A stretch of DNA of 64,000 nucleotides from Jackrogersella multiformis. Taxonomy: Eukaryota; Ascomycota; Sordariomycetes; Xylariales; Hypoxylaceae. The notes below the pieces were generated by a model. The model was not told where the DNA came from. It worked only from the letters and a program-made list of their open reading frames with translations, and ran no database searches. Location of the stretch: the NCBI GenBank assembly GCA_902806575.1, contig CADCXD010000005.1, positions 3,410,001 to 3,474,000 of the forward strand, written 5' to 3'. The position numbers and the translations under genes are program-made. Below, one piece after another: positions 45,330 to 57,700 of this stretch (position 1 is the stretch's first letter; the number at the start of each line of letters is the position of its first letter).

Positions 45330-46380
45330 ATGGCTGCGTCGCTCAAATACACTCTTCACCAATACGGCACGCACGAGCTCCAGCGGGTCGGAGTATGGGA
45401 CCTTGATATCGCCGACAAGGCCAAATACTGGCTCGTGTGAATCTCACTTCGCACCCCATTACATCAGCCATTCCATCATCCATGTAGGTGCCGTAGCTAA
45501 CACGTGATTTCCTCCCACGCAGCTACATCCACGGCGGCGCCTGGCGCGACCCGCGCGTGACTCACGAGACCTTCGCGCCGATCATATCGTGCATCCTCGA
45601 TGCCGTATCCTCCAGCGGCGGCAATGCTAAACCATGCATCGCCGCCTTCGCCTCCCTAGACTACCGCCTCAGCCCGCACCCGGACTTCCCCCAGGACCCC
45701 GCCGCCACCCCGCCCGACCGGCTCCGCGCTGCTAGGCATCCGGACCACCTGGACGACGTGAGGTCCGCGCTCGCGCTCCTGCAGCGGCGCTTCGGCTTCG
45801 GCGATAGGTATGTGCTGCTCGGCCACTCCGCGGGTGGGTGCCTAGCCTACCAGCTCCTCGCGACGGCGCCGCCCGCTCAAGACCACCATCCCCAATCCAC
45901 CTCCAGCGCAGCAGACGAGCGAGAAGAGCCAGACCCCCCCGCGGCCGTCTTCGGCATCGAAGGCATCTACGACATCGCGGGCTCAACGCGCGCGTCGGCG
46001 GGTCGTACGCCGAGTTCCTGACCGCGGCGTTCGGCGCCCCCGAGCGCTGGGACGCCGCGTCGCCGGCCAAGTTCCGCCGCTACCGCGCGCGCTACCGTGG
46101 GCTCGCGGTCCTGGGCCACTCGCCCGACGACGAGCTCGTCGACATGCGCGAGACGGACGACATGGCCGCGCGCTTGGCTGGGGATCTGGCCGCGGAGAGG
46201 GTGCGCGTGTTTAGGGACTTGAGGGGCACGCATGATCAAGTTTGTCAGGATGGAAGGGGTGTTGCGAGGGTTGTGTTGGGGATTTTGGAGGGGCTGCGGG
46301 AGGAGCGGGAGGGTCAGGGGGAGGGTAAAGGTGAGAGGGAGGGTGGTGGGGAGGAGTTGCAGGTGAGTGGTGATGAGTGA
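45330..46380 (+). pseudogene. Kynurenine formamidase (Bna7-like) with apparent 1-nt frameshift
   Basis: Alpha/beta hydrolase that converts N-formylkynurenine to kynurenine in the tryptophan-to-NAD pathway. Exon 1 is 45330-45436; exon 2 starts at 45523 (donor GTGAAT, acceptor CACGCAG). The family features are clear: YIHGGAWRDP (oxyanion region, residues 37-46), ASLDYRLSPHP, and nucleophile Ser138 in LLGHSAGG. After GIEGIYDI the frame changes: the continuation (LNARVGGSYAEFLTAAFG, HSPDDELVD with the acid, RGTHDQV with the base His) is one frame over, starting at 45982. As sequenced, translation ends at TGA 46019-46021 after 201 residues, without the Asp and His of the triad. GG at 45980-45981 would need one more base. 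A sequencing or assembly error or a recent null allele are equally open. Exon 2 is very GC-rich, and the C-terminus is Glu/Gly-rich. Confidence 0.8.
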
Positions 46381-48464
46381 GGGGTATGGATACGTTAGAC
46401 GGTGCTGTGTAGGAATATGCGCGATGGTGCGTCGATGACTGCGCTCGCTGTGTATGTGATAGGTATGGCATAGGTGGAAGACCTTCTGTGGGTGTGTAGG
46501 CCCTAAAGGTAGTTAGGTATTGGTGCCCCGTATGTATGATTTGTTTCTCATTTCTTCCTCCGATTCATATCGTTGCCTTGCCCTCCCTACGTTTTATCAT
46601 ACCGCTATTCCTAAGAAACACAGATTTCAGAGTCGATAATCATCTAGAGGTAGTCATGGCATAACATACTACTCATGATTAAACCATAGCTCACGCACGG
46701 CATCAGATACAGAAATGCAGGAGCTGTTTTGAAATTCATGCCATTCTCGCGTGTTGATGCTTCACCTGTTTCTTCTTCTTTTGTCTCCTTTTTATACCCC
46801 TTTCGGTTCCTCGAGGCATTAGCAGGATATCTAGATAATATGCATAACTCAGATTGCTTCTTTTGGTGGATGGATTACAAGTAGCAAGGCGATAGATAGG
46901 TACACCTCGAAGGGGGGATCCCGTATGTATACGATATACACAAATGGCATTTTTAATGCATAGTTGTCTTTCTGATCTATTTTGTTATTTCCCCAGCACT
47001 TACTCTCTCGACCGGAGTAATATATTTACTGTAAATAAGTCGGCGTACGTGCTAAACTAGGTAGAGACGAACAGAACTTTGGTTAGATTTTGTAGCATTC
47101 GCTTTAGTCTAGTAGGCGTCTATGTCAATAAAACCTTCGAGGATGGAAATCATATTACGCCGATGGTTTAGATCGTTAAGGGATATAACTCAAGTTTCAA
47201 CGTACGCACCACGCCTTGAGCATGATGTAGGTAGATAGAGTTCACCAGCCTACCGCCATCGAATACCAACTTCACCTCCCACCGATGTCTAAACCGGCAC
47301 CATCCACCATCTCACATACTGATACAGCGGTCAAAGGAAGACATATAAGTTAAGCCACGCACGAAAAGGCCGTGGTGGTACGGCCTACCAAAATATCAAT
47401 ACACTAATACTCTTACCAAAGTATCTCCACGAACTGTCGTCAAAGTATCGCTAGGCGCTGGGCTTGATTCCCTAGATGGCCATATCGCTTTTATTTTATT
47501 TTCTTCAAAATGTTTCGTCAGTTGTCCACCCAAGTACCTACGCGCCCACGCTCGCCACCCCCGAGAAGTCGACGCACCCTCACATGCGCAGACGAACGCG
47601 CGGCTCTCTCCAACTAAGCGCGGCAAGTTACTATAGTGGGCACGACGGAGGAATGCCGAGTAGCCACCCGCCCCGTGCCAGTCCAGTAGGTACCCATCGC
47701 CATATCTTTGATAGGAGCAGAAAGGGGGGCATTCGTTAATACACGTTAATGTCGAAAGTGTCTATCAGCGAAAGCCGTAGGCTGTTGATCTATCGCACCG
47801 ACTTGTAGCGTGCGAGATTTAAACAGCTGTGTACGGTAGGCTGAGTCAACACCTCTACCAAGTCGAAGCGCCGAAACATGATTAGCGTAGTATCGGTATT
47901 GGTATTAGTATTGCTGGAAAGGAGAAGTATCTAGACAGTCCATAATCACCGTACCTAGTTACCATCGAGTCATCCTGGTACAACACAACACTTTACAATA
48001 CAGCGCAAGACACGACATCGTCATCACTACCAAGCCCCCCCTTCACTTACCTAGGTACTCACTCACTCACTCACTCACATATCTCCATCACATCCTCTAA
48101 GAAACATAAAAATGTATGTATATCTATATTCTAGGTATACCCATCCAGCGCTCTATCCAATGTACCTCCCTCCTATCATATCTACCTAGTTACCTACCTA
48201 GTTACCTACCTACCTAGGTACCCAGCGCTATACCCACGCTCGGTGCACATAACCCACCAATTCCATCGCCTAGGTAGTCATAACAGCAACAGCAATAGTA
48301 GCAGTAGCAGTAGCAGCAGCAACATTAACAGTACCTAACAAACCACACCACACCACTCCACTCCACTCCACTCCACTCCACTCCACTCCACTCCACCTCC
48401 TCCACTCCACTCCACTCCACTCGATCCCATCCATCCCATCCATCCATCCTCTCCAACCCCCTGC
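46381..48464. other. Convergent intergenic with tandem repeats (2.1 kb)
   Basis: No supported gene; the plus frame 47476-47739 is not convincing. The right end holds CTCA units (48057-48078), AGC/AGT trinucleotides (48285-48322), the CTCCA pentamer array and CCAT units (48425-48450), just downstream of the MFS gene stop. Confidence 0.5.
48355..48421. repeat. CTCCA pentanucleotide microsatellite
   Basis: About 13 units of CTCCA, with one interruption near 48396-48402, lie 45 bp downstream of the MFS permease stop codon. Confidence 0.9.
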
Positions 48465-50022
48465 TCACGCGATATACCTAAAATCCGGATGTCTGTACCC
48501 GAGGTCGGCCTTCTGCTCCTCGGTCAGGCCCTCGAGCCTGTGGTCGCGGCCGCCGCGCTCGCGTATGCGGTTCTCGCGGACGCAGTAGTAGATGCCGAAG
48601 GAGGCGAGGAAGAGGGCGAGGACCTGGGCGGCGAGGTTGATGGAGTGGCCGATGGGGAAGGACGGGCCGTCGTTGGGCAGGTACGCCCACACGGCCAGGA
48701 TGCCGCCCATCGTCCCCAGCGTCACGATCCACCCGCCCGACACCGCGCGGATCGCCGGCCCCGACGCGTTGTTCAGCCCCCACGACAGGAACCCGGGCCC
48801 TCCCGGGAAGGCGCCGATGGCGCACAGGTACACCGCCGTGTACTTGAGCGCGTTGCCCGAGCCCCACCGCAGCATCGCGAACCCCGTGATCCCCAGGAAG
48901 GTGAACAGCGCCAGGTACAGCCCGCGCATGCGCGTCTTGTCGCTGATGAAGCCGACGCCGATGGCGACGATCGACGCCGCCGCGTACACGGGCACGGTGT
49001 AGTACTGCGCCTCCAGCGACTCCCACCCGAGCTCCTTGAGGATGGTGGGCATGAACACGGAGAGGCCCTGGACCGTGACGTTGATGGAGAAGAAGCCCGC
49101 CGCGCAGATGTAGTTGTTGATGTTGAGCAGCGCGGCCTTGACGTGGCGCGCCTGCACCTTCTCATTGGTGACCGCCTTGTGCTCGAGGCGGAGGCGCTCG
49201 GAGGCGATGTACTTCTCGCGGTCCGTTAGGTACTTCGACGTCTCGGGGCTCTGCGGCAGGATGATAGGCGCCATCATGGCGACGAGGATGGTGATGAGGC
49301 CCTCGAAGAAGAAGATGTTGCGCCACGTGTGCAATTTCGAGCCCGCGATCCCCCATTCGGGGATTTGGGAAAACCCGGCAGCCAGCAGCCCGCCGAAGGC
49401 GCCGGCGGTCGAGGCGGCCGAGACGTAGATGCCGACCCTGAAATATAGCTCCTCTCGCTTGTAGAACGAGCTGAGGAAGAAGGCCAGGCCCGGCATGGTG
49501 CCGCCTTCGAAGATACCTAACAACGCGCGGACGGCGCAAAGCTGCTCGAAAGTGTGAACGAAAGCGGTGGCCACGGAGACGGCGCCGAACCCGACAACCA
49601 GTCCGGGGAGGTAGTACCGCGGGCCGACATGCTTGAGGATGATGTTGGACGGCACCTCGATCGTTAGGTAGACGACGTAGAAGATGCTAGTCGCGATATT
49701 GAACCGGTAGCCATAGAGGTTTAGATCCTCTTGCAGACCTTGGATGCGAGCATTTCCTATGTTTATCCTACACCGCTAATTAACATCAAGCAGAACGCGC
49801 GAAAAGCTCTAGGTTAGATAATCCGTACCGGTCCAGGAAGCAGAGGAGGTATAGGATGGTGACGGTAGGCACTAGTTGAAAGTCCAATTTCCTGCGAAGA
49901 GCAGTCTCCTCCTCCACGGTCCAGCTGGGCGCCTGAGAGGAGCCGTCGCTCTTGGTCTCGAGCACGAGCGCTTCGGGCTGCTCAGAGTCGCTTTTCTCGT
50001 CTACGGAGCGTATCGCTGCCAT
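48465..50022 (-). CDS. MFS permease, anion:cation symporter (Dal5/allantoate-type) family
   Basis: 498-aa plasma-membrane transporter with about 12 helices. Exons are 50022-49829 and 49767-48465; the 61-nt intron splits the conserved LDR-I-NIGNAR motif of this family. Other hallmarks: FNIATSIFYVVYLTIEVPSN (helix 2), RALLGIFEGGTMPGLAFFLS (helix 4), and LTDREKYIASERL in the central loop. The C-terminal tail ends LGYRHPDFRYIA, typical of Dal5-like permeases, whose substrates include allantoate, ureidosuccinate, nicotinate and other organic anions; the substrate here cannot be told. The coding DNA is strikingly GC-rich at third positions, producing long spurious frames on all strands. The ATG at 50022 is the first in frame. 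Confidence 0.9.
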
Positions 50023-50138
50023 GGTGACTGGCTGGCTGGCTGTGCGCGCGCGGTGATTTGGCAAAGTCGAGAAGGGCTCGAGTTAGAGTAGACGCCGAGG
50101 ACGCAAGAGGAAAGTAGCCAAGGGGACTTTCAACCCTG

Positions 50139-50144
50139 TTTATA
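50139..50144 (-). promoter_or_regulatory. TATA box of the Dal5-like permease gene
   Basis: TATAAA on the minus strand (TTTATA as written) lies 117 bp upstream of the ATG at 50022, next to a T-run. Confidence 0.5.
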
Positions 50145-52765
50145 AAAAAAGGCGACGATCCGTACCTTGGTTCTCGGGCTTATAATGGAGATTTCTCTAA
50201 ACTGTACATAGGCTTTATTAAGTCCGAACATCCATCCATCCATTCATACCTGGACCTGGAACTGGAACTGGACTGGGAGTTCCCAGTACCTTGGAGGCTT
50301 GGAGGCTTGGAGGCTTGGAGGAGGTCAGAGGGCCCAGACCCTGTTTATTCAGTTTCGGCAAATCAGGGAGGTGATTTGATTGAATAATTATTAAATACCC
50401 TGGTTCGCCTGGACGGATATTCGACTCTACTTGGCAGAAAGCAACGTCCAGGGTATCGCGAGTCTTAGTCCTAGTCGCTGACGGACGCTACCCCGCGTGA
50501 TAGTGTCAGTCGTAGACGGCTTGGCCCCCGGGCACCTGTCTCTTAGATCTTACTCCGCAATGTTCGGCAGAAAAGATGGTAAAAACATATACCATAGTAT
50601 GGTATTGGAGACACCATGCTCGAAACCAATCCGATTCCGATCTCAGCTAAACAGACAATCGGTAGTCGTCTAAGGTACCTAGGTAGTCGAAATATCTAGG
50701 CCAGACCGACTTTCGTCAGCACAGCCTCAGCTGAGGACCGGAAGTAAAGGAACCACCGAGACATGACCAATTCGACATTTTGACCCTTGCCACGAAGCAA
50801 ATTCGCCATGTCCACTCTAGCCTTGGCGAGCATACATATTGGTTGTCAGGTGATGAGATGCAACCACTATCACCGTCAATATACTACCGGTACCATGCTT
50901 GTTAGCGACATAGATTCTGCAGTTTACATTATCCGGTTATAAGCAGTTCGTGCATGTAGGTTTGCGATAGTAACCCTAAACATCGTGAATCCGACTGGAG
51001 GGATGCATTGTTGTTGTTTTGATTAGGTATTAATGGAGGGGGATGTTTTCCTGCTAGGTTAACAATTAATACAATTAAACAATTAATGCAATTAATAAGT
51101 CCGCTAATTATAAAACTCCGGTAAGATAAACAGGTTAAGATATCCGCTTCTGGACCCATATTTTCCCCAGATAGGGGAATCCCGCAAGGGTAAAGGTACA
51201 CTAGCTCCAGTCAGTTGGTCTGCCACTTTACCTGATAGGGTTAGGCTGATAAGTTGCATCCATACATTGTATGTACTATGTAGATGCACCCATACCTAGG
51301 TACCTAGGTACAATACGTAATGCAAGCCACAAAAGCGCGCTTGACGTCCTCGCCCGTGTGGAAGGAACCCAATGAGCGTGTCTCATTTCATGATCGAATT
51401 GAGTTTATGAGTTTGCAGATTCCATCTGAAGTCACTAATAGAAAATTGAGTTCTACATACTACCTACATGTAGGTACTATACTACCCAGGTACCAGGTAC
51501 TATTTGGGTAGGTACATATGTAGGTACATATCATATATAAACGCATCCCTCAAATAACATCACAGCAGTACGGATCCATCATCTACACTACGCGGCTATC
51601 ATCAATTATCGGGCCATTAGACGTGGTATTTTACTATGAAGCTATATACCCTCCCAACATCATCTTACCCATCTACCTACCTAGTAAGTACATATCTACC
51701 TATATATTCGCCGGGATACATCAGATTTCCTCCGATGTGCACCCGATGCGATGTAACTCTCGTCGTATTACCTACCTGGTAAATACACAGGTAGGTAAGC
51801 AAGAATAGGTATAGGTAGGTTAGGTAGGTTATGTAGGTTAGGTAGGCTCACATTTGTTAGGATGTAGCGCCGACCTAACGTCCAGAAGGATCGCGTCCGC
51901 ATAATCTTTCGTGGGAGCTTATCTATCTAGATCTGACAGCACAATCACTGAGACGATGAAATAGGTAATCATAAGTAGAAGAAGCTATCGTGAAGAGCCT
52001 GAGAGCTGACATGATGCATTGCTAGGTCGGGGTAGTGGCGAATATTTATATTCCAATCGGTAAAGGCGAGTATTCATGTTCATATACGGATACTAGTAAT
52101 CTACAAATTACCACCTCGCCCTTGTTCCCGCTATACAGTACCTACTTAGGTAGTGGTGTGGATTTCTTGCGTCGTTGGCGTTTGTTCTGGCGTATGTGCC
52201 AATAATCAAACATACATACATACATATTACATACATATGTACAGGCAATTGTAATTCACCTCATCTCATTGGACCGGGGATCGAAGCCATCTTACAACTC
52301 CTAGCCCCCGAGATCAAGATCCTAGAACGGGCCAATGACAGCTGGAATATTATCCCGTTATCTACCTACGATTGGATGCTCCCCTACCTGCAAAGTCTCG
52401 AATCGGGCTTTTAGCCTCTTTCTCCAACCTACCTAGGTATGTATACATACATACCTATATATTTAAGAGGGCCCCGAAGATAGGCAGTTCTAACATCGTT
52501 CGACGTCCCGAGAACACACATACGGAGCTCATATACTCATATAGAGAATGTCAAGTTCAAATATGCTCTTATATAATAACTAATACCTAGGATAGTCCGT
52601 ATAAACAGGACCCTGCCATCATTCCAATCCACCGATACAATTGCCACGCGCTTAAACATACCTAGGTAATCTTCTAATGTACCTAGGTAGGTAAGCGACC
52701 TGAACAAGCATTCACATCTCGCATAATAAGACCTCGAGTGTTAGCGACGAATACATTATTGGATA
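50145..52765. other. Intergenic, repeat-rich
   Basis: No gene supported. GGAGGCTT units (50292-50322), an AATTAAT-rich patch (51060-51110), CCTAGGTACC palindromes (50676, 51293-51311, 52428, 52678), GTAGGTTAG runs (51805-51850) and CATA units (52208-52240). Confidence 0.5.
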
Positions 52766-53242
52766 ACACCTCCGCCAGGATGGGAAACCCCAACACTGGG
52801 GCTTTTTATCCACCTATTCCACCTAGTGAAGATATATCAAGTACGCAAAATTTATATATAAAAGTACAAGATCTAATTACCTTAACCAATACCTACCTAA
52901 GTATAATATTCTTATGAAACCCCTACCAAATTATGGCATATCTTATTAATCGGCACAAGACTACAATAGCGATAATAATTTGCTAATTATAACAATAATT
53001 ACAACAACTTTAACTAATATGCCCACTTATTGGTAATTTCACTCCTAATGGCACAAATCTCATTAGTTATAAAGCAGATTTAGTTGTACTTAAAGCTATT
53101 GTAGCTTAGTGCCGGTCAATAGGATAAAGTTATTCAGAAATATATATAAATTATATAAATTTTAGTAGTATTAATACTTAGTGTAGTGTGGTAAAGTAAA
53201 AAGCCCTAATATTATTAGGCTTTCCCATCCTGGCGGAGGTGT
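52766..53242. mobile_element. MITE-like element with perfect 22-bp terminal inverted repeats
   Basis: The left end ACACCTCCGCCAGGATGGG continues with AAA (52766-52787) and is matched exactly in reverse complement at 53221-53242. A second block of matching sequence lies inside each end (GGGCTTTTTA at about 52798-52807; its complement TAAAAAGCCC at about 53197-53206). The 477-bp interior is AT-rich with no open frame, so it is non-autonomous. Flanking bases are GGATA on the left and AGTTA on the right; no clean target duplication is visible, though TA occurs near both ends. The GC-rich tip followed by a CTTTTTA block suggests a Tc1/mariner-Fot1-like relationship, which is inference. A folded transcript would form a long hairpin. 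Confidence 0.82.
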
Positions 53243-53598
53243 AGTTAACTTAGCTCTGTACGCATGTATGAAGTCGGTACGAAAGGAAAGTTCATATCTC
53301 ATAGCTCATCCAGCTCATCCCATCCCATCCCGTCCCAATTTTTCAAACCCTCCTTTTTGCCCCCTTTTTATAGTAAATCTCTTTACTCTACCCTTGCCAC
53401 CGAAGCCGAATACCGACCAGTGTATACCGAGAAGTCTCCATCCATATATCATAATAGAGTTTTACCGTCGTAGCAGGAGAACGGGATGATGGGTATCCCA
53501 TTAATAAATGGAGGACCCCAAACCCATATGCAAGCCTCATTACCATTCGTACAGTTCGACAGCCATGCACCGGTGCTTGCACCAGTACCCTGTCTTCA
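53243..53598. other. 3' flank of the MCT-like gene
   Basis: 356 bp, CT-rich in the middle (CATCCCATCCCGTCC near 53316-53335). Plus-strand frames here are short and without support; probable 3' UTR and terminator of the minus-strand transporter. Confidence 0.4.
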
Positions 53599-55009
53599 TT
53601 AAATCTTAACCTTGAACGTTGCGCCGGAGATCCAGTACCTGGCTACGCCCAAGGTAACCGCCGAACAGACCGTGACCAAACCGGCCCAGACCTGAGCCCA
53701 GAGGTATGAGCCGCCGCAGAAATCAATGATCGCGCCCGCGACCGGCGGGCCGGCGACCGTCGCGAAGCCGAGTATAGTACAGCACATGCCAAATCTCGTC
53801 CCCATCTTTGCTGGATCCTTGGTCAAGCTGGCTAGGGCACTGGCGAAGGCGCCCTGAGCCGCCGAGTTGGTGACGCCGAACAGGATCGCGAAGGCGTACA
53901 TGGTATTCGCCGTGTTGATAGCGATCCAAGCGAAGAAGACGATGGCCAGGGAGAGAGTCGATAGGATGAACGCGTTGATAGAGCCTATGTAGGTATCGGC
54001 GAGATAACCGATGATAGGGCGAGCGGGGATACCCACCGCATTCGTGATGAGCAACAGCGAGACGGCAGAGGTAGGTGTGAAGGAGGCGACGGTGATGGCG
54101 TAGGTGTTGATCTGTTTGCATCATGGTTAGATAAATTTTTGATAGATGGATGGATGATCTCAAAGTTATACTGCTCGAGAGTGGATCAATACTTACATAG
54201 AAAAATCCAAAATACAGAGCCCAGTAGAACAAGAAAGCCCCCGCGACGAAGATGGTATAAGGGGGCTCTTTGAAAGCGGACCACTCCACTAGGGGACCAG
54301 GTTTTCGGGGAAGTGAGCGCGGCTTGAGAAGTACGCTCATGATGACAACCATGAAGAGCGCAACGAACCCCGCACACCGAGCAGCCCAGGGGAAACCGAT
54401 CTTAGGTATGAGGTACTGAACGGTGGCGGGGAAGATTATACTCCCTGTTCCGGTACCAGCCGAAGAAATTGTCAAGGCCAGCGCACGTCTCTTGTTGAAA
54501 TACGAGGCGATGATCGTAATAGTGGGCATATACATGAGGCCCAAACCAATGCCGGTGCAGACTCCCTGAGCAAGAAAGATCTGCCAGTACTCAGTCGCAA
54601 GACTGGTCATGAAAGTGCCCAGCAAAGCGATGAAGGAACCACCCAGCACCACCTCTCGTGCATATCCCGCATCGGCAAGACGCCCAGCTACAGTGCAGGT
54701 AACATTGTTAAGGAATATTTGCACAGAACCGATCCACGAGATCTGTGCTGCGGGGAGCTTGAGAGATTCGGTATAGTAAAGCTGGTATATGCCAAAGGCT
54801 GCACCGTATCCACAGGCCATGGCGTTGATGAAATGGCAAGCCACCACCTGGCGCCAGGCGACAGCGCCTCCGTCCGGGTAGTCATCATCATCAACGATGA
54901 TTTTCCCCGGCGTGACAGGCTCACCAGACTGATGGAGGGATTCCTGGCTGTGGGACAGAGAAGTGACGGTTACCGCATGATGAGGCTTTTCGTCCTTGGC
55001 GAAGACCAT
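53599..55009 (-). CDS. MFS monocarboxylate-transporter-like permease
   Basis: 441-aa membrane carrier of the fungal monocarboxylate porter (MCT-like) group. Exons are 55009-54197 and 54111-53599 (GTAAGT donor, AAACAG acceptor, phase 0). The cytosolic N-terminus is followed by the family signature DDYPDGGAVAWRQVVACHF (about residues 41-59). Helix-rich core: GSVQIFLNNVTCTVAGRLADAG, GVCTGIGLGLMYMPTITIIASYFNKRRALAL (the FNKRR loop is conserved in this group), and SAGTGTGSIIFPA. The second exon supplies the C-terminal helices with the IPARPIIGYLAD loop. Despite the name, fungal members carry diverse small molecules, and many sit beside secondary-metabolism genes; no such genes are adjacent here. 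Substrate unknown. Confidence 0.9.
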
Positions 55010-57700
55010 GGTAAGTAAAGATAAGAAGAACTTGGCTTGTTAAGGTGCCTAGAAGCTCGAGATTTTGCTCACGGTTGTAGAAGTGAGAAGAGATGTCACT
55101 GTGCCCATCGCCATATTATCCATCACGAAGCGGCCTTTCATATACTCATGAGGGGACCCTCAAAATTCTCACAGCTCGGACGGAACATATTACCTAGCAA
55201 AAACATCACGATATTGCCACGATGTCGGTGTTAGGCCAAGGAGCCCGGTCCTAACGTCCGTTAACGGCTGCGAGGGCTTGTCATGGAATTTCCATGTGGA
55301 GTAAAGCGCATAGGGGACAACGGTCTGGACGCCTCGCTGGCGTAGCGCAGGTGTGCCATCCCCAAGACCCATCCCATGTCCATCAAGAACGTTGGTCGAT
55401 CCTCGCACGTACGGTAGCGAACCGGAAGCTTGCGCGTAAGCACATAGACTTCGGGGTCTCAACGTGACTATCGCGAAACACATTGCACAATATCACGAGA
55501 TTTGGCTAGGCTAGCAGCTCATTACCGAAAGCGCACCGACTGGAAGATGACAACGGTGAAGCCAGCATTCTGGCTGTTTCGATTATCGATTTGACTCTCC
55601 ACATGCCCAGGCAGTCATCTCGATACGGTCTGTTGGAGGGGGTGCTCTCAAGCCCGTCAAGCCCGTCAAGCCTGGGGGGGGGGGCTGGGCATCAACTACC
55701 GATAACGCTGTCTGTTCTCTCGCTCCCTCACACCTGTTGCTCCCCTCTCTAATCTTCTTCAAACCCGGCATCGTGAGATTGATTGTCCTCCACACAGAGA
55801 CGGGGAAGAGAGAGAAAAAGGCGAGGATGGGGTGGGGAAGGAATATAGTTGGAAGTGCTAGAAGTGGGCGACGGTGAAGAAACTTTGCCTTGCTGCTTGG
55901 TGTGAGGAAGAATAGTAATAAGAACGCTCGGACCAATATACGACCCAAGCACATTGTCTGATCTCGCGCCAAGCCGGTAGGCATGTCAGGGGAGACACGG
56001 ACTAGTCCGTACATGGCTTAGCGTACCACCGATCTAGTTTAACTCAACGTCACACATTCTTGTTTGGCGGTAACTACCGGATGCGCCGCCAATGATCGAC
56101 CTTTATTTGGGGCTCTGGCTTCTTATTTTTAGTTGTTTTCCAGTCTAGAGGAACGCCGCTTTAGTTTAGGTTTTTAACCCCCAGTCCCGAATCCACGTTC
56201 CCCTTTCTAGTGTACCTTCAATGCGAGCCACGAATACGTCAGAAACGGTTATTATTATTGAAAAAAAGATGTTATGATGCCTGATAATTTGGAGACCTTC
56301 CGAAGATATCGTGGCCTGACCGGACAAGCACGCAACTGTCAATAACTTCTATTTCTCTTCTCTTCTGTTCTCTGCTTACCTTGGCACCCTGGATACCTAC
56401 ACTACTTAGGTACCCAGGTACATACCCCGGTTTTTACCTTCAAAGCTTCTCCGGTAAATGTATACCTAGATACATATAGCGTAATATGTAGTAGGTATCT
56501 TATATGTATGCAGGTATAGGAGGTATCGCGCAAATTTCGTGATAGGGACTGCATATGACTCCTCAAGTGACATGCATACAAACCTAGGTACCCTAGGTAG
56601 GTATAGGGCATGCCATAGGTGGCTAGGTAGGTACACACATCCCCATACACACATATCTACCGGGACATACATATATGCCATCCCGCAGTTATGAGCATCG
56701 TTTATATTTGCAACTAGAGTGTTCGTGATACTTAACATTCATTCTCGCCGGCTAGCGATAGAAGAGAGTCAAGGAAAAGAGAAAACACACAAACACACAC
56801 ACACAATGCGAAAAGCTTTAAAATCAAGTATCGACCGTTCAAAAAAATATAGGAGAGAAGCAGGACAACCCATTTCAACACAATTTCCCACCCCATAAGG
56901 GTGTGTCCTAGTCCAGCCTTTCATACGCCCTGCTATCGACTGATAGTTGGGCATCTGTGTCTGTGCCATGTATCCCTCGCCCCCCTCAAGCAGCAGACCC
57001 CTGTGACACTCCGAATTTTTGTTCTCCTTGCTGGCCATCCTGTCTTTCCCCCCTCTGAAACACACTTGGGCTTGTTGAATTTCTTTTCTCGAAAGCTCCC
57101 TTTTTCTGAATTGTTTCGAGCCACTGACTCGTTCAAGCATCTTTGCAACAGAGGTGGGCGACGTTGTGAACGACAAACCGACAAGCAAGTACGATCCAAC
57201 GCCAACTCGCAGATAAACCCTCTCGCAAGATAATCGTTCCCGGCGTACCATCTTTTGGTGAAAAGGAGTGTAAGGGCCTCGCGGCTCATATTAAATCCCT
57301 GTTCCTTTACGCCCCTTCCAATTCCCAGTAGGAATAAAACTCCGACGAAGGGGAATAAGACAGCCTCCCACAACCCGACTCTCCTAGATGTCGCATAGTT
57401 TCGCACTAGCGGTGAAAAGCGCACACTACATCCATACGCATTTATGTTGTAGCGTAGAGTATGGCAGTGTCAGGGACACACAAACATGCTCAGCTGGCGA
57501 GATGGGAATCCGCGACGCTGAAGCTAATAGATATGATTCTCAACAGATGAGGTCGATGCAATTACAAAAAAAAAAGACATAATAAAAAAGAGGGCAACAA
57601 TTGTCCGAGTCGCCTTGCATGATGCGTGCCGTCGAGTTTCGTGGCATTAGAAGGCCATTGGTAGGCCACTAGTAGGCGCATTATTTGTAGGTCAGGTGAC
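55010..57700. other. Intergenic (2.7 kb)
   Basis: Minus-strand frames at 55190-55483, 55583-56014 and 56769-57424 start without or with poor ATG context and show no family resemblance, so they are not called. There is a G-run at 55674-55683, a CA run at 56787-56804 and palindromes near 56404 and 56582. The right end is probably the 3' UTR of the zinc-cluster gene. Confidence 0.45.

Noticed and set aside
48478..49539. Several long frames on both strands within the Dal5-like permease
   Set aside because: Arg/Pro-rich shadows created by high third-position GC; only the permease frame shows transmembrane helices and family motifs.
51805..51850. TAGGTTAGG runs as telomere-like repeats near the Pot1 region
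   Set aside because: The units vary and do not form TTAGGG arrays; they belong to the TAGGTA palindrome family.
55583..57424. Minus-strand frames of 143-163 codons
   Set aside because: Weak start context and no family resemblance; overlapping frames of similar length indicate chance openness.
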